Shown: positions 1-8,486 of the stretch, in pieces | How the letters are laid out: each line of letters opens with the position of its first letter | Numbering within the stretch: the first letter of the stretch is position 1 | Assembly: GCA_046351455.1 (NCBI GenBank) | Contig: JAXLYM010000004.1 | Location: 372,001-436,000 of the forward strand | Length of the DNA stretch: 64,000 nucleotides | Direction of reading: 5' to 3' | DNA from: JADJRH01 sp046351455 | GTDB lineage: Bacteria; Myxococcota_A; Polyangia; Polyangiales; Polyangiaceae | Notes under the pieces: model-generated | What the model was told of the DNA's origin: nothing | Databases searched by the model: none | The model's input: the letters and a program-made list of their open reading frames with translations, nothing else | Program-made: the position numbers and the translations under genes

Positions 1-1361
1 ATCGGGTGCACGCGGCCGATGCGCTCGCGGCCCAGCATCGTGCGGGCCTTGCGGACGGCGAAATCGCTGAGGAGGCCGAAGCCCTTGATGGGCTCCCGCA
101 TCGCGCGCGACACCTCGGACAGGGCCTTGCCGGGGCCCGCCATGCCGGAGAGCGCGATGAAGGCGCGGAGGATCTCGTTCGTGCCCTCGAAGATGAGGTT
201 GATGCGCGCGTCGCGGAGCATCCGCTCGTACGGGTAGTCGGCCATGTAGCCGATGCCCGCGGCGATCTGCAGCGTCTCGTTGACGATGTACCAGAGCATC
301 TCCGAGCCCACGACCTTGCAGATGGCGCTCTCGATCGAATAGTCGGTCTTCGCGTCGACCATCGCCGCGGTGAGGTACGTCATGGACTCGAGCGCGTAGA
401 TCTGCGCGAGCATCGTCGCGATCTTGTCCTTGATCATGCCGAAATCGCCGATCGATCGGCCGAACGCGCGGCGCTCCTGCACGCGCTCGATCGCCATCTT
501 CACGAGCGCGGATCCGAGGCCGACGCAGCCGACCGCGAGGCTCAAGCGCCCGCTGTTGAGCACCTCCATCGCGACCTTGAAGCCCTTGCCGACCTCGCCG
601 AGCACGTTCTCCCGCGGGACGCGCACGTCCTCGAAGAAGACCTCGGTCGTCGAGGTGCCGCGGATGCCGAGCTTGTTCTCGTTGGGGCCGGACGTGACGC
701 CCTTGCCGCGCTCCACGAGGAACGCGGTGATCTTCGGCTTGCGGCCCTCCTCGGCCGGCGACGTGCGCGCGAACACCGTGAAGACGTCCGCGAAGCCGCC
801 GTTCGTGATCCAGATCTTGGAGCCGTTCAGGAGGTAGTGGGAGCCGTCCTCCGAAGGCTCGGCGTGCGTCCTGATCGCGGCGGCGTCCGAGCCTGCGCCC
901 GGCTCCGTCAGCGCGAACGCCGCGACCTTCTGGCCGCTCGCGAGGGCCGGCAAATAGCGCTGCTTCAGCTCCGCGGAGCCGAAGAGGAGGAGCGCCTTCA
1001 GGCCGATGGACTGGTGCGCGCCGAGCGTGATCGCGATCGAGGTGTCGCGGCTCGCGATCTCCTGCATGACGCGGAGGTACGAGTGGGTGGAGAGGCCGAT
1101 GCCGCCGTGCTCGGCGCCGATCTGCATGCCGAACAGGCCCATCTCCTTGAGGCTCGCGAGCACGTGGTCGGGGATCTTGTGCTCGCGATCGATGCGCGCG
1201 GAGTCGACGTTCGCCGTGAAGAAGCGGCGGATCGACTCCAGCATGAGGCCGACGTTCTCGCGCTCGTCCGGCGGCGTCTCCGGGAACGGGAACACCATGT
1301 CCTCGGCGATGACGCCGTGGAAGAGCGCCTTCATGAAGCTCTGTTCGAACGCGAGAGGCAT
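1..1361 (-). CDS. Acyl-CoA dehydrogenase (3' end outside window)
   Basis: FAD-dependent acyl-CoA dehydrogenase catalysing the first, alpha-beta desaturation step of fatty acid beta-oxidation in the cytoplasm. About 453 codons are visible and the stop lies beyond the left edge. The reverse-strand protein carries family signatures: an N-terminal helical domain, the flavin/substrate segment AFALTEPGAGSDAA, the KIWITNGGFAD strand, and the C-terminal helical domain with the IFEGTNEILR motif, which marks the catalytic glutamate. Length and the tail beyond that motif suggest the longer VLCAD/ACAD9-like subgroup rather than a 380-residue short form. The ATG at 1361 is preceded by a GAGGAG Shine-Dalgarno. 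The upstream HD phosphodiesterase gene ends 21 nt before it on the same strand, so co-transcription is possible, although no functional link is evident. Family assignment is very secure; chain-length specificity is inferred. Confidence 0.95.
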   Translation of the reverse strand, partial: MPLAFEQSFMKALFHGVIAEDMVFPFPETPPDERENVGLMLESIRRFFTANVDSARIDREHKIPDHVLASLKEMGLFGMQIGAEHGGIGLSTHSYLRVMQEIASRDTSIAITLGAHQSIGLKALLLFGSAELKQRYLPALASGQKVAAFALTEPGAGSDAAAIRTHAEPSEDGSHYLLNGSKIWITNGGFADVFTVFARTSPAEEGRKPKITAFLVERGKGVTSGPNENKLGIRGTSTTEVFFEDVRVPRENVLGEVGKGFKVAMEVLNSGRLSLAVGCVGLGSALVKMAIERVQERRAFGRSIGDFGMIKDKIATMLAQIYALESMTYLTAAMVDAKTDYSIESAICKVVGSEMLWYIVNETLQIAAGIGYMADYPYERMLRDARINLIFEGTNEILRAFIALSGMAGPGKALSEVSRAMREPIKGFGLLSDFAVRKARTMLGRERIGRVHP

Positions 1362-1382
1362 ACGGGCTCCTCGCGGCGGAGC

Positions 1383-3176
1383 TTACTTCTCCCCCACCGA
1401 GACGTCGTCCTCCTTCGCGTCCGCGGTCGACGCGGGGACGATGGAGCGCGCGGTCGGGACCGCGTCCGATTTCGGGGTCGGCACGGGGGACTTCGACGCG
1501 GCGCTGTCGCGGACGCGGGCCGCCATCGCGACGGAGCCGGGCAGCGGCGTGGCGGTGGGAGGCGCCATCGACTCGCGCTGCCACGGGTACTTCACGCGGC
1601 CGTGGTACATGTTCACGAGCGTCGACGCCATGCGGCTCGTCATCACGCGGAGGTCCTCGATCGTGAGGCCCGACTCGTCGAGCTGACCCGCCGAGAGCTT
1701 GGTGAAGATCACGCGCTGGATCATCTCCTCGAACTTCTTGTGCTCGGGCGGCATGATCGTGCGGCTCGCGGCCTCGATGGAGTCGACGAGCATGAGGATC
1801 GCCGTCTCCTTCGTCTGCGGCTTCATGCCGGGGTAGCGGAAGTGATCTTCGCCGAGGCCCTTCGGGTTCCCCTGCTCGCGGCACTTGTGCCAGAAGTACT
1901 CGACGAGCTGCGTGCCGTGGTGCGTGTACGCGAACTCGACGATGGGCTCCGGGATCTTGCCGTCGCGGAGGATCTTCGTGCCCATCACGACGTGCGCCAT
2001 GATCGCGTCGGCGGAGATGTCCGGCTCCAGCTCCTCGTGCGGCGATCGCTCGCCGTGCGAGAGGTTCTCGATGAAGTACTTGGGCTGAACCGTCTTGCCG
2101 AGGTCGTGGTAGTACGCGCCGACGCGGGTGAGCAGCGCGTCCGCGTGGATCGCCGCGGCGGAGGCCTCCGCGAGGTTCGCCATCGCGCGCGCGTGCTCCC
2201 AGCTCCCCGGCGCCTCCGCGGCCATCTTCTTGAGCAGCGGCTGCTCCAGATCCGTGAGGTCGAGGAGCTTCTCGCGCGAGACGTGGCCCATCATCCGCTC
2301 GGCCGGATCGCGCGCCATGCGAGCGAGCACGCCCGCGAGGACGCCGCCGCCGAGGCAGGCCGTGACGTACGACCCGAGGCCCTTCATGAGGTCGCCCGCG
2401 AGATCGAATTTGCCTTGAAATAACGTCGTGAGCGCGATGAAGCCGATCGCGCCCGCAGCGCCCGCCAGCGTGCCGGCCATCAGCATCTGCTGCCGCGGGT
2501 TCTTGCGGTTGAAGAAGAAGAGCGTCGCCGCGATGCCGCGCACCAGGAGCACGCACAGGAGCAGGAGATCGAAGCGCAAGAGCGACGCCGCGACGAACGC
2601 GACCGCGACCTCGATCAGGAACGCGGTGCGCCGGTCGAAGACGAGCGCGACCCACAGAGGCAGCGCCGCCATCGGCACCCAGAATTCGGGGAGCGCCGTG
2701 AAGAGCAGCAGCGCCTTCGCGAGCACGAGCGATCCGAAGACGAGCATCAGGATGCCCGCCTGCGTGCGGAGCAGACGCGCGCGGCTCTGCCCGAAGCGCC
2801 GCAGGTACGCGGTCAACATCAGGCAGACGAAGAAGTGGATCGTGAACGTGCTCAGCAGGAGGCCGAGCGAAGGCGGACGGCGCAGCGACTCGAAGGCGAA
2901 GGCGGTGCGGTGATCATCCGAGGACTCGCGCAGCACCGTGCCGCGCGGCACGACGATGCGCGTGTGCTCGTAGGTGATGCGCGACGATTCGCCCCGCTCG
3001 CGGATCACCATCGGGCCGTACGGCACGCGCAACGTGACCTGCGTGGGCGCGTTGAAGCGCGGCGCGAGCCAGCCGACGTAGAGGTCGCCCACGCACACAA
3101 CGGTGAACAGGACGCCGGCGACGATGCTCATCACCAGGCCAGCCACCGCACCTGCTCGGACTCGGGTGCGCAGCAT
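1383..3176 (-). CDS. pgpH: PgpH-type membrane HD-domain c-di-AMP phosphodiesterase
   Basis: 597-residue membrane phosphohydrolase of the 7TM-HD class, whose characterised members hydrolyse cyclic di-AMP to pApA. A first transmembrane helix (about residues 10-33) is followed by a short extracytoplasmic segment of roughly 85 residues, much shorter than in Firmicute PgpH. A cluster of hydrophobic helices follows (about 105-290), then a cytoplasmic HD domain (about 320-520). The metal motif is visible as EHARAMANL, then YYHDLGK near residue 357, MAHV, and YTHHG. The C-terminal 70 residues are Ser/Pro/Ala-rich. The ATG at 3176 opens a 186-bp divergent spacer shared with folP-cdaA-cdaR. The neighbouring diadenylate cyclase makes c-di-AMP the likely substrate; that is inference from family and context. 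The neighbourhood therefore encodes both synthesis and breakdown of the nucleotide. Confidence 0.88.
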   Translation of the reverse strand: MLRTRVRAGAVAGLVMSIVAGVLFTVVCVGDLYVGWLAPRFNAPTQVTLRVPYGPMVIRERGESSRITYEHTRIVVPRGTVLRESSDDHRTAFAFESLRRPPSLGLLLSTFTIHFFVCLMLTAYLRRFGQSRARLLRTQAGILMLVFGSLVLAKALLLFTALPEFWVPMAALPLWVALVFDRRTAFLIEVAVAFVAASLLRFDLLLLCVLLVRGIAATLFFFNRKNPRQQMLMAGTLAGAAGAIGFIALTTLFQGKFDLAGDLMKGLGSYVTACLGGGVLAGVLARMARDPAERMMGHVSREKLLDLTDLEQPLLKKMAAEAPGSWEHARAMANLAEASAAAIHADALLTRVGAYYHDLGKTVQPKYFIENLSHGERSPHEELEPDISADAIMAHVVMGTKILRDGKIPEPIVEFAYTHHGTQLVEYFWHKCREQGNPKGLGEDHFRYPGMKPQTKETAILMLVDSIEAASRTIMPPEHKKFEEMIQRVIFTKLSAGQLDESGLTIEDLRVMTSRMASTLVNMYHGRVKYPWQRESMAPPTATPLPGSVAMAARVRDSAASKSPVPTPKSDAVPTARSIVPASTADAKEDDVSVGEK

Positions 3177-3362
3177 CGTCAGCGATCGACCGCACCGTAG
3201 CAGGATCCGGACGCAGCGTGAGAACTACGCGGAGGACACCGACCTCGCCCGAGAGCACCTCACCTCGGAGCTTCTCCGCGCGAACTGTTCGGAAACGGCT
3301 TTTTCCCCAGCGTTTTCCGCGTTTCTTTGGCATCCGGGCTCGGATTTTGCTAGCGGTTAGGA

Positions 3363-4292
3363 ATGTCCGCCGTGCGCGCGCTCCTCGATCGATCCGGCGC
3401 GCGCGTGCTCGTGATGGGAGTGCTGAATCGCACGCCGGACTCGTTCTCGGACGGCGGCGCCTTCGTGAGCGAAGAGGCGGCGATGAGGCGCGCGAGAGAG
3501 ATGATCGCCGAGGGCGCCGACATCCTCGACATCGGCGCGGAGTCGACGCGGCCCGGCGCGCCGCAGATCCCCGATGACGAGCAGATCGCGCGGCTCGGGG
3601 GCACGATCGCCTCCGTCGCCGCGGACGGCGCGATCGTGTCGATCGACACCACGTCGCCGGCGGTCGCGGAGCACGCGCTCCGGCGAGGGGCCTCCATCGT
3701 GAACTGCGTCGATCCGGCGCGCGCGGCGGAGCTCGGGGCGCTCGCGGCGAGGTACGGCGCGGCGCTCGTGCTGATGCACTGCCGCGGCTCGATGACGGCG
3801 ATGCGGGGCTTCTCCGCGGCCGCGGACTCGAGCTACGTCGACGTCGTGGACGAGGTGGCGCGCGAGCTCCGCGGGGCCGCCGATCGTGCGATCGAGGCGG
3901 GGCTCCCGCGCGAGGAGATCGTCCTCGATCCGGGGTTCGGGTTCGCGAAGAACGCGCGGCACTCGATCGCGCTCGTGGCTCATTTGCAGGCGATCGGAGC
4001 GCTCGGGTTCCCGCTGCTCGTGGGGCCGAGCCGCAAGTCGTTCCTCGCGCACGCCGCCGCGGCAGAGGCGAAGGACGCGGGGCAGAGCGGCGATCTCGCG
4101 CCTCCTGCGCAGCGGCTCGGCGGGACGATCGCGGTCGTGCTCGCGTGCGCGGCGCGCGGGGCTCGGATCGCGCGGGTGCACGACGTCGCGGAGGCGCGGC
4201 AGGCGCTCGACGTGTGGAGCGCGATCGGCAAGAGCGAGCGCGCGGGGCAACGCGGGGCCCTCGTCGCACGGGAGGAGGCGCCTCGTGCTTGA
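3363..4292 (+). CDS. folP: Dihydropteroate synthase
   Basis: Condenses 7,8-dihydropterin pyrophosphate with p-aminobenzoate in folate biosynthesis; it is the sulfonamide target. At 309 residues it has the usual TIM-barrel length plus a short C-terminal tail. Visible signatures are MGVLNRTPDSFSDGG at the pterin loop, DIGAESTRPGA, the LDPGFGFAKN strand and the VGPSRKSFL phosphate-binding loop. The start ATG at 3363 is preceded by TTAGGA. Its stop overlaps the GTG start of cdaA by 8 nt (4285-4292), so the two are translationally coupled. The folP-cdaA pairing places folate synthesis and second-messenger synthesis in one transcript. Divergent transcription from the PgpH-like gene starts 186 bp upstream. 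Confidence 0.97.
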   Translation: MSAVRALLDRSGARVLVMGVLNRTPDSFSDGGAFVSEEAAMRRAREMIAEGADILDIGAESTRPGAPQIPDDEQIARLGGTIASVAADGAIVSIDTTSPAVAEHALRRGASIVNCVDPARAAELGALAARYGAALVLMHCRGSMTAMRGFSAAADSSYVDVVDEVARELRGAADRAIEAGLPREEIVLDPGFGFAKNARHSIALVAHLQAIGALGFPLLVGPSRKSFLAHAAAAEAKDAGQSGDLAPPAQRLGGTIAVVLACAARGARIARVHDVAEARQALDVWSAIGKSERAGQRGALVAREEAPRA

Positions 4293-5469
4293 AGGGCTCC
4301 TGCGGCTGTTCTCGGCGCGGCCTCGGATGGAGATCGTGCGCGACGCCTTCGACGTGCTGCTCGTCGCGTTCGTGATCTACCGCGCGCTGCTCGTCGTGCG
4401 CGGCACCCGCGCGATGCAGATGGCGGCCGGGCTCGTCATCGTGTTCCTGGTCTACCTCGGATCGAAGGTGTTCGGGCTCGTCGCGCTGCACAGCCTCCTG
4501 TCGTGGCTGCTGTCGTCCGTCGTGCTGCTGGTCGTCGTGATCTTCCAGAACGACATCCGGCGCGCGCTCATCCGCATGGGCGGCCGCGCGTTCTTCTCGT
4601 CCGCCCGCGAGCGCGAGACGCGCGTGATCGACGAGGTCGTGGCCGCCGCGACGGAGCTCGCCCGCCACCGCATGGGCGCGCTCATCGCCTTCGAGCAGGA
4701 CGCGAACATCCTCGAATTCACGAAGAGCGAAGGCATCCAGATGGACGCGGTCGTCACGCGGGAGCTGCTCGTCGGCCTCTTCGTGCCCGAGTCGGTGAAC
4801 AAGCTGCACGACGGCGCGGTCCTCATCCGCGACCTCAAGATCGCGCGCGCCGGCGTCTTCTTCCCGATGCCGGACATCAAGATCCTGGATCACAGCCTCG
4901 GGTCGCGGCACCGCGCCGCGCTCGGCATCACGGAGGAGACGGACGCGGTCGTCGTCGTGGTCAGCGAGGAGCGCGGCACGATCAGCTTCTGCTTCTCCGG
5001 CAACATCGTGCAGAACCTCGACGCCGAGTCGCTCCGCAACGCGCTGCTCGGGCTCTTCGGACGCGCGACGCGGAAGGCGAAGGCGCCCGCGAAGCCCGCG
5101 AAGGCGGAGCCGCTCGCCTCGGTGGTGACGCCGCGCGCGCCGGGGCCGAAGGCGACGTTGCCGCCGCCGGATCCGAAGGCCGAGCTGCGGGACGCGGGGC
5201 CGCCGGTGTCGCGCGCGATGGGCGCGAAGGTGACGGGGACGATCCGCGCGCCGGAGCCTCGCGTGCCCGACTCCGACCGACCTCCGCCGCTGCTCTCGGA
5301 GCGGCCGAAGCTCGACTCGATCCCGCCGGGCGCCACGAGCACGCCGGTGCCGAGCAGCGACGGCGTGGCGCTGCGCTCGGAGAGCCGCCTCATGCCGCCC
5401 GCGCGCTCGACGTTCCTGCCGCGGGAGACGGGCGACATCGACGACAGCCCGACGGGAGACGACGCGTGA
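4285..5469 (+). CDS. cdaA: Membrane diadenylate cyclase CdaA with long C-terminal tail
   Basis: Makes cyclic di-AMP from two ATP. Three transmembrane helices occupy about residues 20-95, followed by a linker helix and the DisA_N cyclase domain. The catalytic DGA motif (LHDGAVLI, Asp about residue 176) and the RHR motif (SRHRAALGI, about residue 208) are both intact, so an active enzyme is expected. The GTG at 4285 is chosen because GGAGGAGG lies at 4271-4278. Downstream ATG 4327 would remove the first residues but keep the helices. Characterised CdaA proteins are about 270 residues; this one is 394. The extra 120-130 residues after about 265 form an Ala/Pro/Lys/Arg-rich, apparently disordered tail. 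Its stop overlaps the cdaR start by 4 nt (GTGA), the same gene order as Firmicute cdaA-cdaR. Confidence 0.93.
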   Translation: MLEGLLRLFSARPRMEIVRDAFDVLLVAFVIYRALLVVRGTRAMQMAAGLVIVFLVYLGSKVFGLVALHSLLSWLLSSVVLLVVVIFQNDIRRALIRMGGRAFFSSARERETRVIDEVVAAATELARHRMGALIAFEQDANILEFTKSEGIQMDAVVTRELLVGLFVPESVNKLHDGAVLIRDLKIARAGVFFPMPDIKILDHSLGSRHRAALGITEETDAVVVVVSEERGTISFCFSGNIVQNLDAESLRNALLGLFGRATRKAKAPAKPAKAEPLASVVTPRAPGPKATLPPPDPKAELRDAGPPVSRAMGAKVTGTIRAPEPRVPDSDRPPPLLSERPKLDSIPPGATSTPVPSSDGVALRSESRLMPPARSTFLPRETGDIDDSPTGDDA

Positions 5470-6404
5470 GCCTCCTGTCGAACGTGCGCGAGCGCCTCCG
5501 CGCGATGGTGGTCGAGAACTTCTGGCTGAAGCTCTTCTCGCTGATCTGCTCGCTCGCGCTGTACGCGTTCATCCACGGCGCCGAGAGCGCGCAGCGCACC
5601 GTCGAGGTCGACGTCGTCGTGCTGCCGCCGCCGCAGGATCGCCAGCTCCTGACGCAGCTCCCGACGCAGGTCGCGGTGATCTTGCACGGGCCGCGCACGC
5701 AGCTCGACGCGCTCAAGCGGGACGAGATCGGCGCGCTCCAGATCGATCTCCGCAGCGGGCGCGGGAGCCGGATCGACTTCGACGCGAACGCGCTGCACCT
5801 CCCGACGGGCGTCTCCGTGGAGCAGATGTACCCCTCGTTCGTCGAGACGCGGTGGGACGACATCGTGCAGAAAGAGGTCCAGATCCAGGCGTCGCGCACC
5901 GGCGAGCCGGCCTCCGGCCTCACCGTGAAGGGGCCGGTGCTCGTGGAGCCGTCGCAGGTCTCGGTGCGCGGGCCGAAGACGACGCTCAACGTGATGCAGC
6001 TCGTGCGCACGACGCCGTACGACGTCTCGGGCCTCTCCGAGGGGACGCACCGGCGGCAGCTCACGCTGGATCGGCCGCCCTCGCTCGTGAGCTACGACGT
6101 CGACAGCGTGGTCGCGACCGTCGAGATCGCGCGCGCCCTCGTGCCGAAGGAGATCCCGAAGCTCAAGGTGCAGATCGTCGGCATCCTCCGGGCGTCCGCG
6201 CAGCCCGCGACCGTGACGGTGAAGATCATCGGCACCGCGGAGGACGTGAACGCGATCGACCCCGACGCCGTGGTGCCGCGCGTGGAGCCGAAGACCGCGG
6301 GCTACGACGTCACGAAGCCAGGCAACGCGTACCTCGACGTGCTCGTGGACGTGCCGAAGGTGACGGTCGAGGTGATCCCGCCGAAGGTGTACGTGCAGTG
6401 GTGA
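5466..6404 (+). CDS. cdaR: YbbR-domain protein, CdaA regulator CdaR
   Basis: 312-residue membrane-anchored protein. One N-terminal transmembrane helix (about residues 18-38, after NFWLKLFSLICSLALYAF) is followed by an extracytoplasmic array of YbbR-type beta domains, recognisable by strand-turn patterns with VxVxGP (SVRGPKTTLN) and repeated PKxV segments. In Firmicutes CdaR contacts CdaA and tunes its activity. The GTG start at 5466 overlaps the cdaA stop by 4 nt, indicating a coupled pair. It closes the folP-cdaA-cdaR operon and its stop faces the convergent SurA-like lipoprotein gene 54 nt away. Firmicute operons continue into glmM, which is absent here. Identity is secure by synteny and anchor/domain layout; the regulatory direction is not knowable from sequence. 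Confidence 0.88.
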   Translation: MSLLSNVRERLRAMVVENFWLKLFSLICSLALYAFIHGAESAQRTVEVDVVVLPPPQDRQLLTQLPTQVAVILHGPRTQLDALKRDEIGALQIDLRSGRGSRIDFDANALHLPTGVSVEQMYPSFVETRWDDIVQKEVQIQASRTGEPASGLTVKGPVLVEPSQVSVRGPKTTLNVMQLVRTTPYDVSGLSEGTHRRQLTLDRPPSLVSYDVDSVVATVEIARALVPKEIPKLKVQIVGILRASAQPATVTVKIIGTAEDVNAIDPDAVVPRVEPKTAGYDVTKPGNAYLDVLVDVPKVTVEVIPPKVYVQW

Positions 6405-6458
6405 CGCGCCGTTCGACCGCGCTCGCCGGACGCTGACGACGCGCGGATCGGCTGCGAT

Positions 6459-7259
6459 CTACGGCCTCTTGATGACGACGATCGTGACGCGCGTGCGGGC
6501 GTTCTGGAAGTACGTCTCCAGCGCCGACGCGAGGCGCGTGCCCACGTTCCAGCGCCGCATCTTGTCCTTCACCTCCTCGAACGGTTTGTCCGAGAACGGC
6601 GTCTGCCCCGTGCGGTGCAGCGCGAGCAGGTCCGCGTCCGTCGGATCCAGCATCGGCGCGACCATGCGATCGAGGTAGAGGCTCGCCTTCGCCTGGCGCC
6701 GCAGCATGCGGTCGAGCTCATCGGAGCTGATGCCCTCGGCCGAGGCCGCGTCGAGCACGCGATCATGTCCCTCGGCCACGTTGCCGTTGCCCGAGCGCTG
6801 CTCGAGGATCGTGCGGGCGCTCTCGGCGCGCTGCGCGAGCTCCGTCGGCTTCGGCTCCGGGACGGTCGGCAGCGCGGCGAGCAGCGTCTCCGCGATGTGG
6901 CGATCCAGCGCGGCGCGCACGTGGCGGTCGCGGAACGACGCGCCGTCGGGGTCCGGATCGGCGAGCGCCTCCAGGCGGGCCTCGAAGGCGAGCTCGCGCG
7001 CGAACACGAACTGCGGCTTCGTCACGCCGCCGGTCTCGGGCGCGAACCACCGCACCACCACGCGATCCACCGCGGCCGTCGGCGGCAGGATCGGGGCCGC
7101 GCTCGCGCCGGGCGGAGGCGGAGGAGGCGGCGGCCGGCGCAGCAGCACCGTGTCCGCGCCGTTCGGCTTCTTGTTCGTGAGGCGGTCGACGAGCGAGCAC
7201 CCGAGGCTGACGGGCGCGAGGATCGCACACGAGACGAAGAGGAACGCGGCGCGCCGCAC
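6459..7259 (-). CDS. Lipoprotein with SurA-N-like chaperone fold
   Basis: 266-residue predicted lipoprotein. The GTG at 7259 gives a short basic n-region, a hydrophobic core and a lipobox ending SLGC at about residue 20. A Pro-rich spacer (a run of eight prolines) follows, then a mostly helical body. The C-terminal third (DADLLALHRTGQ, then PFEEVKDKMRRW, then a helix ending in TRVTIVVIKRP) matches the pattern of the SurA/PpiD N-terminal peptide-binding domain. No parvulin catalytic domain is present, so a periplasmic or outer-membrane-protein chaperone role without isomerase activity is inferred. There is no Shine-Dalgarno before the GTG. Instead a TACACT hexamer lies 7 nt upstream, suggesting a leaderless mRNA. 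The gene is divergent from the BMP-family gene, with starts only 57 bp apart. Confidence 0.6.
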   Translation of the reverse strand: MRRAAFLFVSCAILAPVSLGCSLVDRLTNKKPNGADTVLLRRPPPPPPPPGASAAPILPPTAAVDRVVVRWFAPETGGVTKPQFVFARELAFEARLEALADPDPDGASFRDRHVRAALDRHIAETLLAALPTVPEPKPTELAQRAESARTILEQRSGNGNVAEGHDRVLDAASAEGISSDELDRMLRRQAKASLYLDRMVAPMLDPTDADLLALHRTGQTPFSDKPFEEVKDKMRRWNVGTRLASALETYFQNARTRVTIVVIKRP

Positions 7260-7266
7260 GGCGGGC

Positions 7267-7272
7267 AGTGTA
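7267..7272 (-). promoter_or_regulatory. Candidate -10 hexamer giving a leaderless transcript
   Basis: Reverse-strand TACACT ends 7 nt before the GTG start at 7259, placing the expected transcription start on or next to the start codon. No Shine-Dalgarno lies between them. No convincing -35 was seen. It is one of six similar arrangements in this window. Confidence 0.4.
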
Positions 7273-7316
7273 CGCTGCTTTCCCGGTCGCGCGACGCCGC
7301 GCGCCGCAACGCTCCG

Positions 7317-8348
7317 ATGGGCCGAAAAATAAGCCTCCAGAGTATCGCCGCCGCGTCCGCGATCCTCGCGATCGCGACCGCGATGCTGCCCGCGCGCAGC
7401 CAGGAGCCCGCGCCGCACGGCCCCCACCAGGGCGTGCGCGTGGGCCTCGTGTTCGACGTGGGCGGGCGCGGCGACAAGAGCTTCAACGACGCGGCCTACG
7501 AGGGCATCGCGCGGTCCGCGGACGAGCTCGGCGTGCAGGTGGAGCTCCTGGAGCCGACGGGCGCGGAGGACCGCGAGGCCGCGATGCGCCTGTTCGCGGC
7601 GCGCGGGTTCGACCTCGTGATCGGCGTCGGCTTCATCTTCTCGACGGACGTCAACGTGGTCGCGCGCGCCTTCCCGAACAGCCGCTTCGCGTGCATCGAC
7701 TACGCGCCGATGGGCCAGGAGATCCCGCCGAACGTCGCGGGCCTCACGTTCCGCGAGGAGGAGGGCAGCTTCCTCGTCGGCGCCGTCGCGGGCCTCACGA
7801 CGAAGACGAAGCACGTCGGCTTCGTGGGCGGCATGGACATCCCGCTCATCCACAAATTCGAGGCGGGTTATCGCACGGGCGTGCTCGCGGTGTGCCCCAC
7901 GTGCACGGTCCACGTCGCGTACGCCGGCACCACGCCCGAGGCCTTCCGCGATCCGGTGAAGGGCAAAGCGCTCGCGGTGTCGCAGATCTCGCAGGGAGCG
8001 GACGTGCTCTACCACGCGTCCGGAACCACGGGTCACGGCGTGTTCGAGGCGTCGCGCGACATGGGCGTGAAGGCGATCGGCGTCGACTCGGATCAGTACG
8101 CGGAGATGCCCGGCACCGTGATCACGAGCATGATCAAGCGCGGCGACGTCGCGGTGTTCGACACGGTGAAGGACGTCGCGGAGGGCCATTTCAAGGGCGG
8201 AATGCTCTCGTTCGGCCTCGCGGAGGACGGCGTCGGCTACGTGAACGAGGGCGAGCACGGCGCCGCGATCACGCCGGAGATCCGCGCGAAGGTGGCGGAG
8301 CTGCGCGCCCGCATCATCAAGGGCGAGATCAAGATCCCCGAGAAATGA
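7317..8348 (+). CDS. BMP-family (PnrA/BmpA-like) substrate-binding protein
   Basis: 343-residue exported binding protein of the BMP (basic membrane protein/PnrA) family, which usually captures purine nucleosides or related ligands for an ABC transporter. A signal peptide occupies about residues 1-28, cleaved near ARSQ. The mature domain shows the family strands VGLVFDVGGRGDKSFND, DLVIGVGF, VGFVGGMDIPLIHKFEAGY, ADVLYHASGTTGHGVFE and IGVDSDQY. This is the two-lobed periplasmic-binding fold with the conserved ligand-contact Asp and Phe pattern. No permease or ATPase gene is adjacent, so the transporter partner must lie elsewhere or be absent. The ATG at 7317 is the first in-frame start after the divergent promoter region. 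A GC hairpin repeat follows 7 nt after the stop. Confidence 0.9.
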   Translation: MGRKISLQSIAAASAILAIATAMLPARSQEPAPHGPHQGVRVGLVFDVGGRGDKSFNDAAYEGIARSADELGVQVELLEPTGAEDREAAMRLFAARGFDLVIGVGFIFSTDVNVVARAFPNSRFACIDYAPMGQEIPPNVAGLTFREEEGSFLVGAVAGLTTKTKHVGFVGGMDIPLIHKFEAGYRTGVLAVCPTCTVHVAYAGTTPEAFRDPVKGKALAVSQISQGADVLYHASGTTGHGVFEASRDMGVKAIGVDSDQYAEMPGTVITSMIKRGDVAVFDTVKDVAEGHFKGGMLSFGLAEDGVGYVNEGEHGAAITPEIRAKVAELRARIIKGEIKIPEK

Positions 8349-8355
8349 TTGGGTT

Positions 8356-8392
8356 TACAAGGGGGCTCCGCCCCCTCGTTTCACTCCCCCGC
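8356..8392 (+). repeat. Intergenic GC-hairpin repeat, copy 1 of 3
   Basis: A 37-nt element with a perfect GGGGGC-TCC-GCCCCC hairpin (8361-8375), flanked by TACAA on the left and CGTTTCACTCCCCCGC on the right. Near-identical copies lie at 14260-14296 and 26971-27007, all just after a plus-strand stop codon and in the same orientation. Here it sits between convergent genes and may serve as a terminator, though the T-tract is short. The rest of the spacer (8393-8486) shows no gene. Confidence 0.85.
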
Positions 8393-8486
8393 CCTGCGGC
8401 TGCGAAGCAGGCGCTTGGGGCGGGGCGGGCGGCGCGCAGCGAAGCGAGCACCGACCGGGGGTGGGCACAAAGCCCTTAAAAGGAGG

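Noticed and set aside
6..2423. An 805-codon plus-strand frame opposite the acyl-CoA dehydrogenase and HD genes
   Set aside because: It is antisense to two genes with strong family motifs and its product is low-complexity Arg/Glu/Ala-rich, as expected from high third-position GC.
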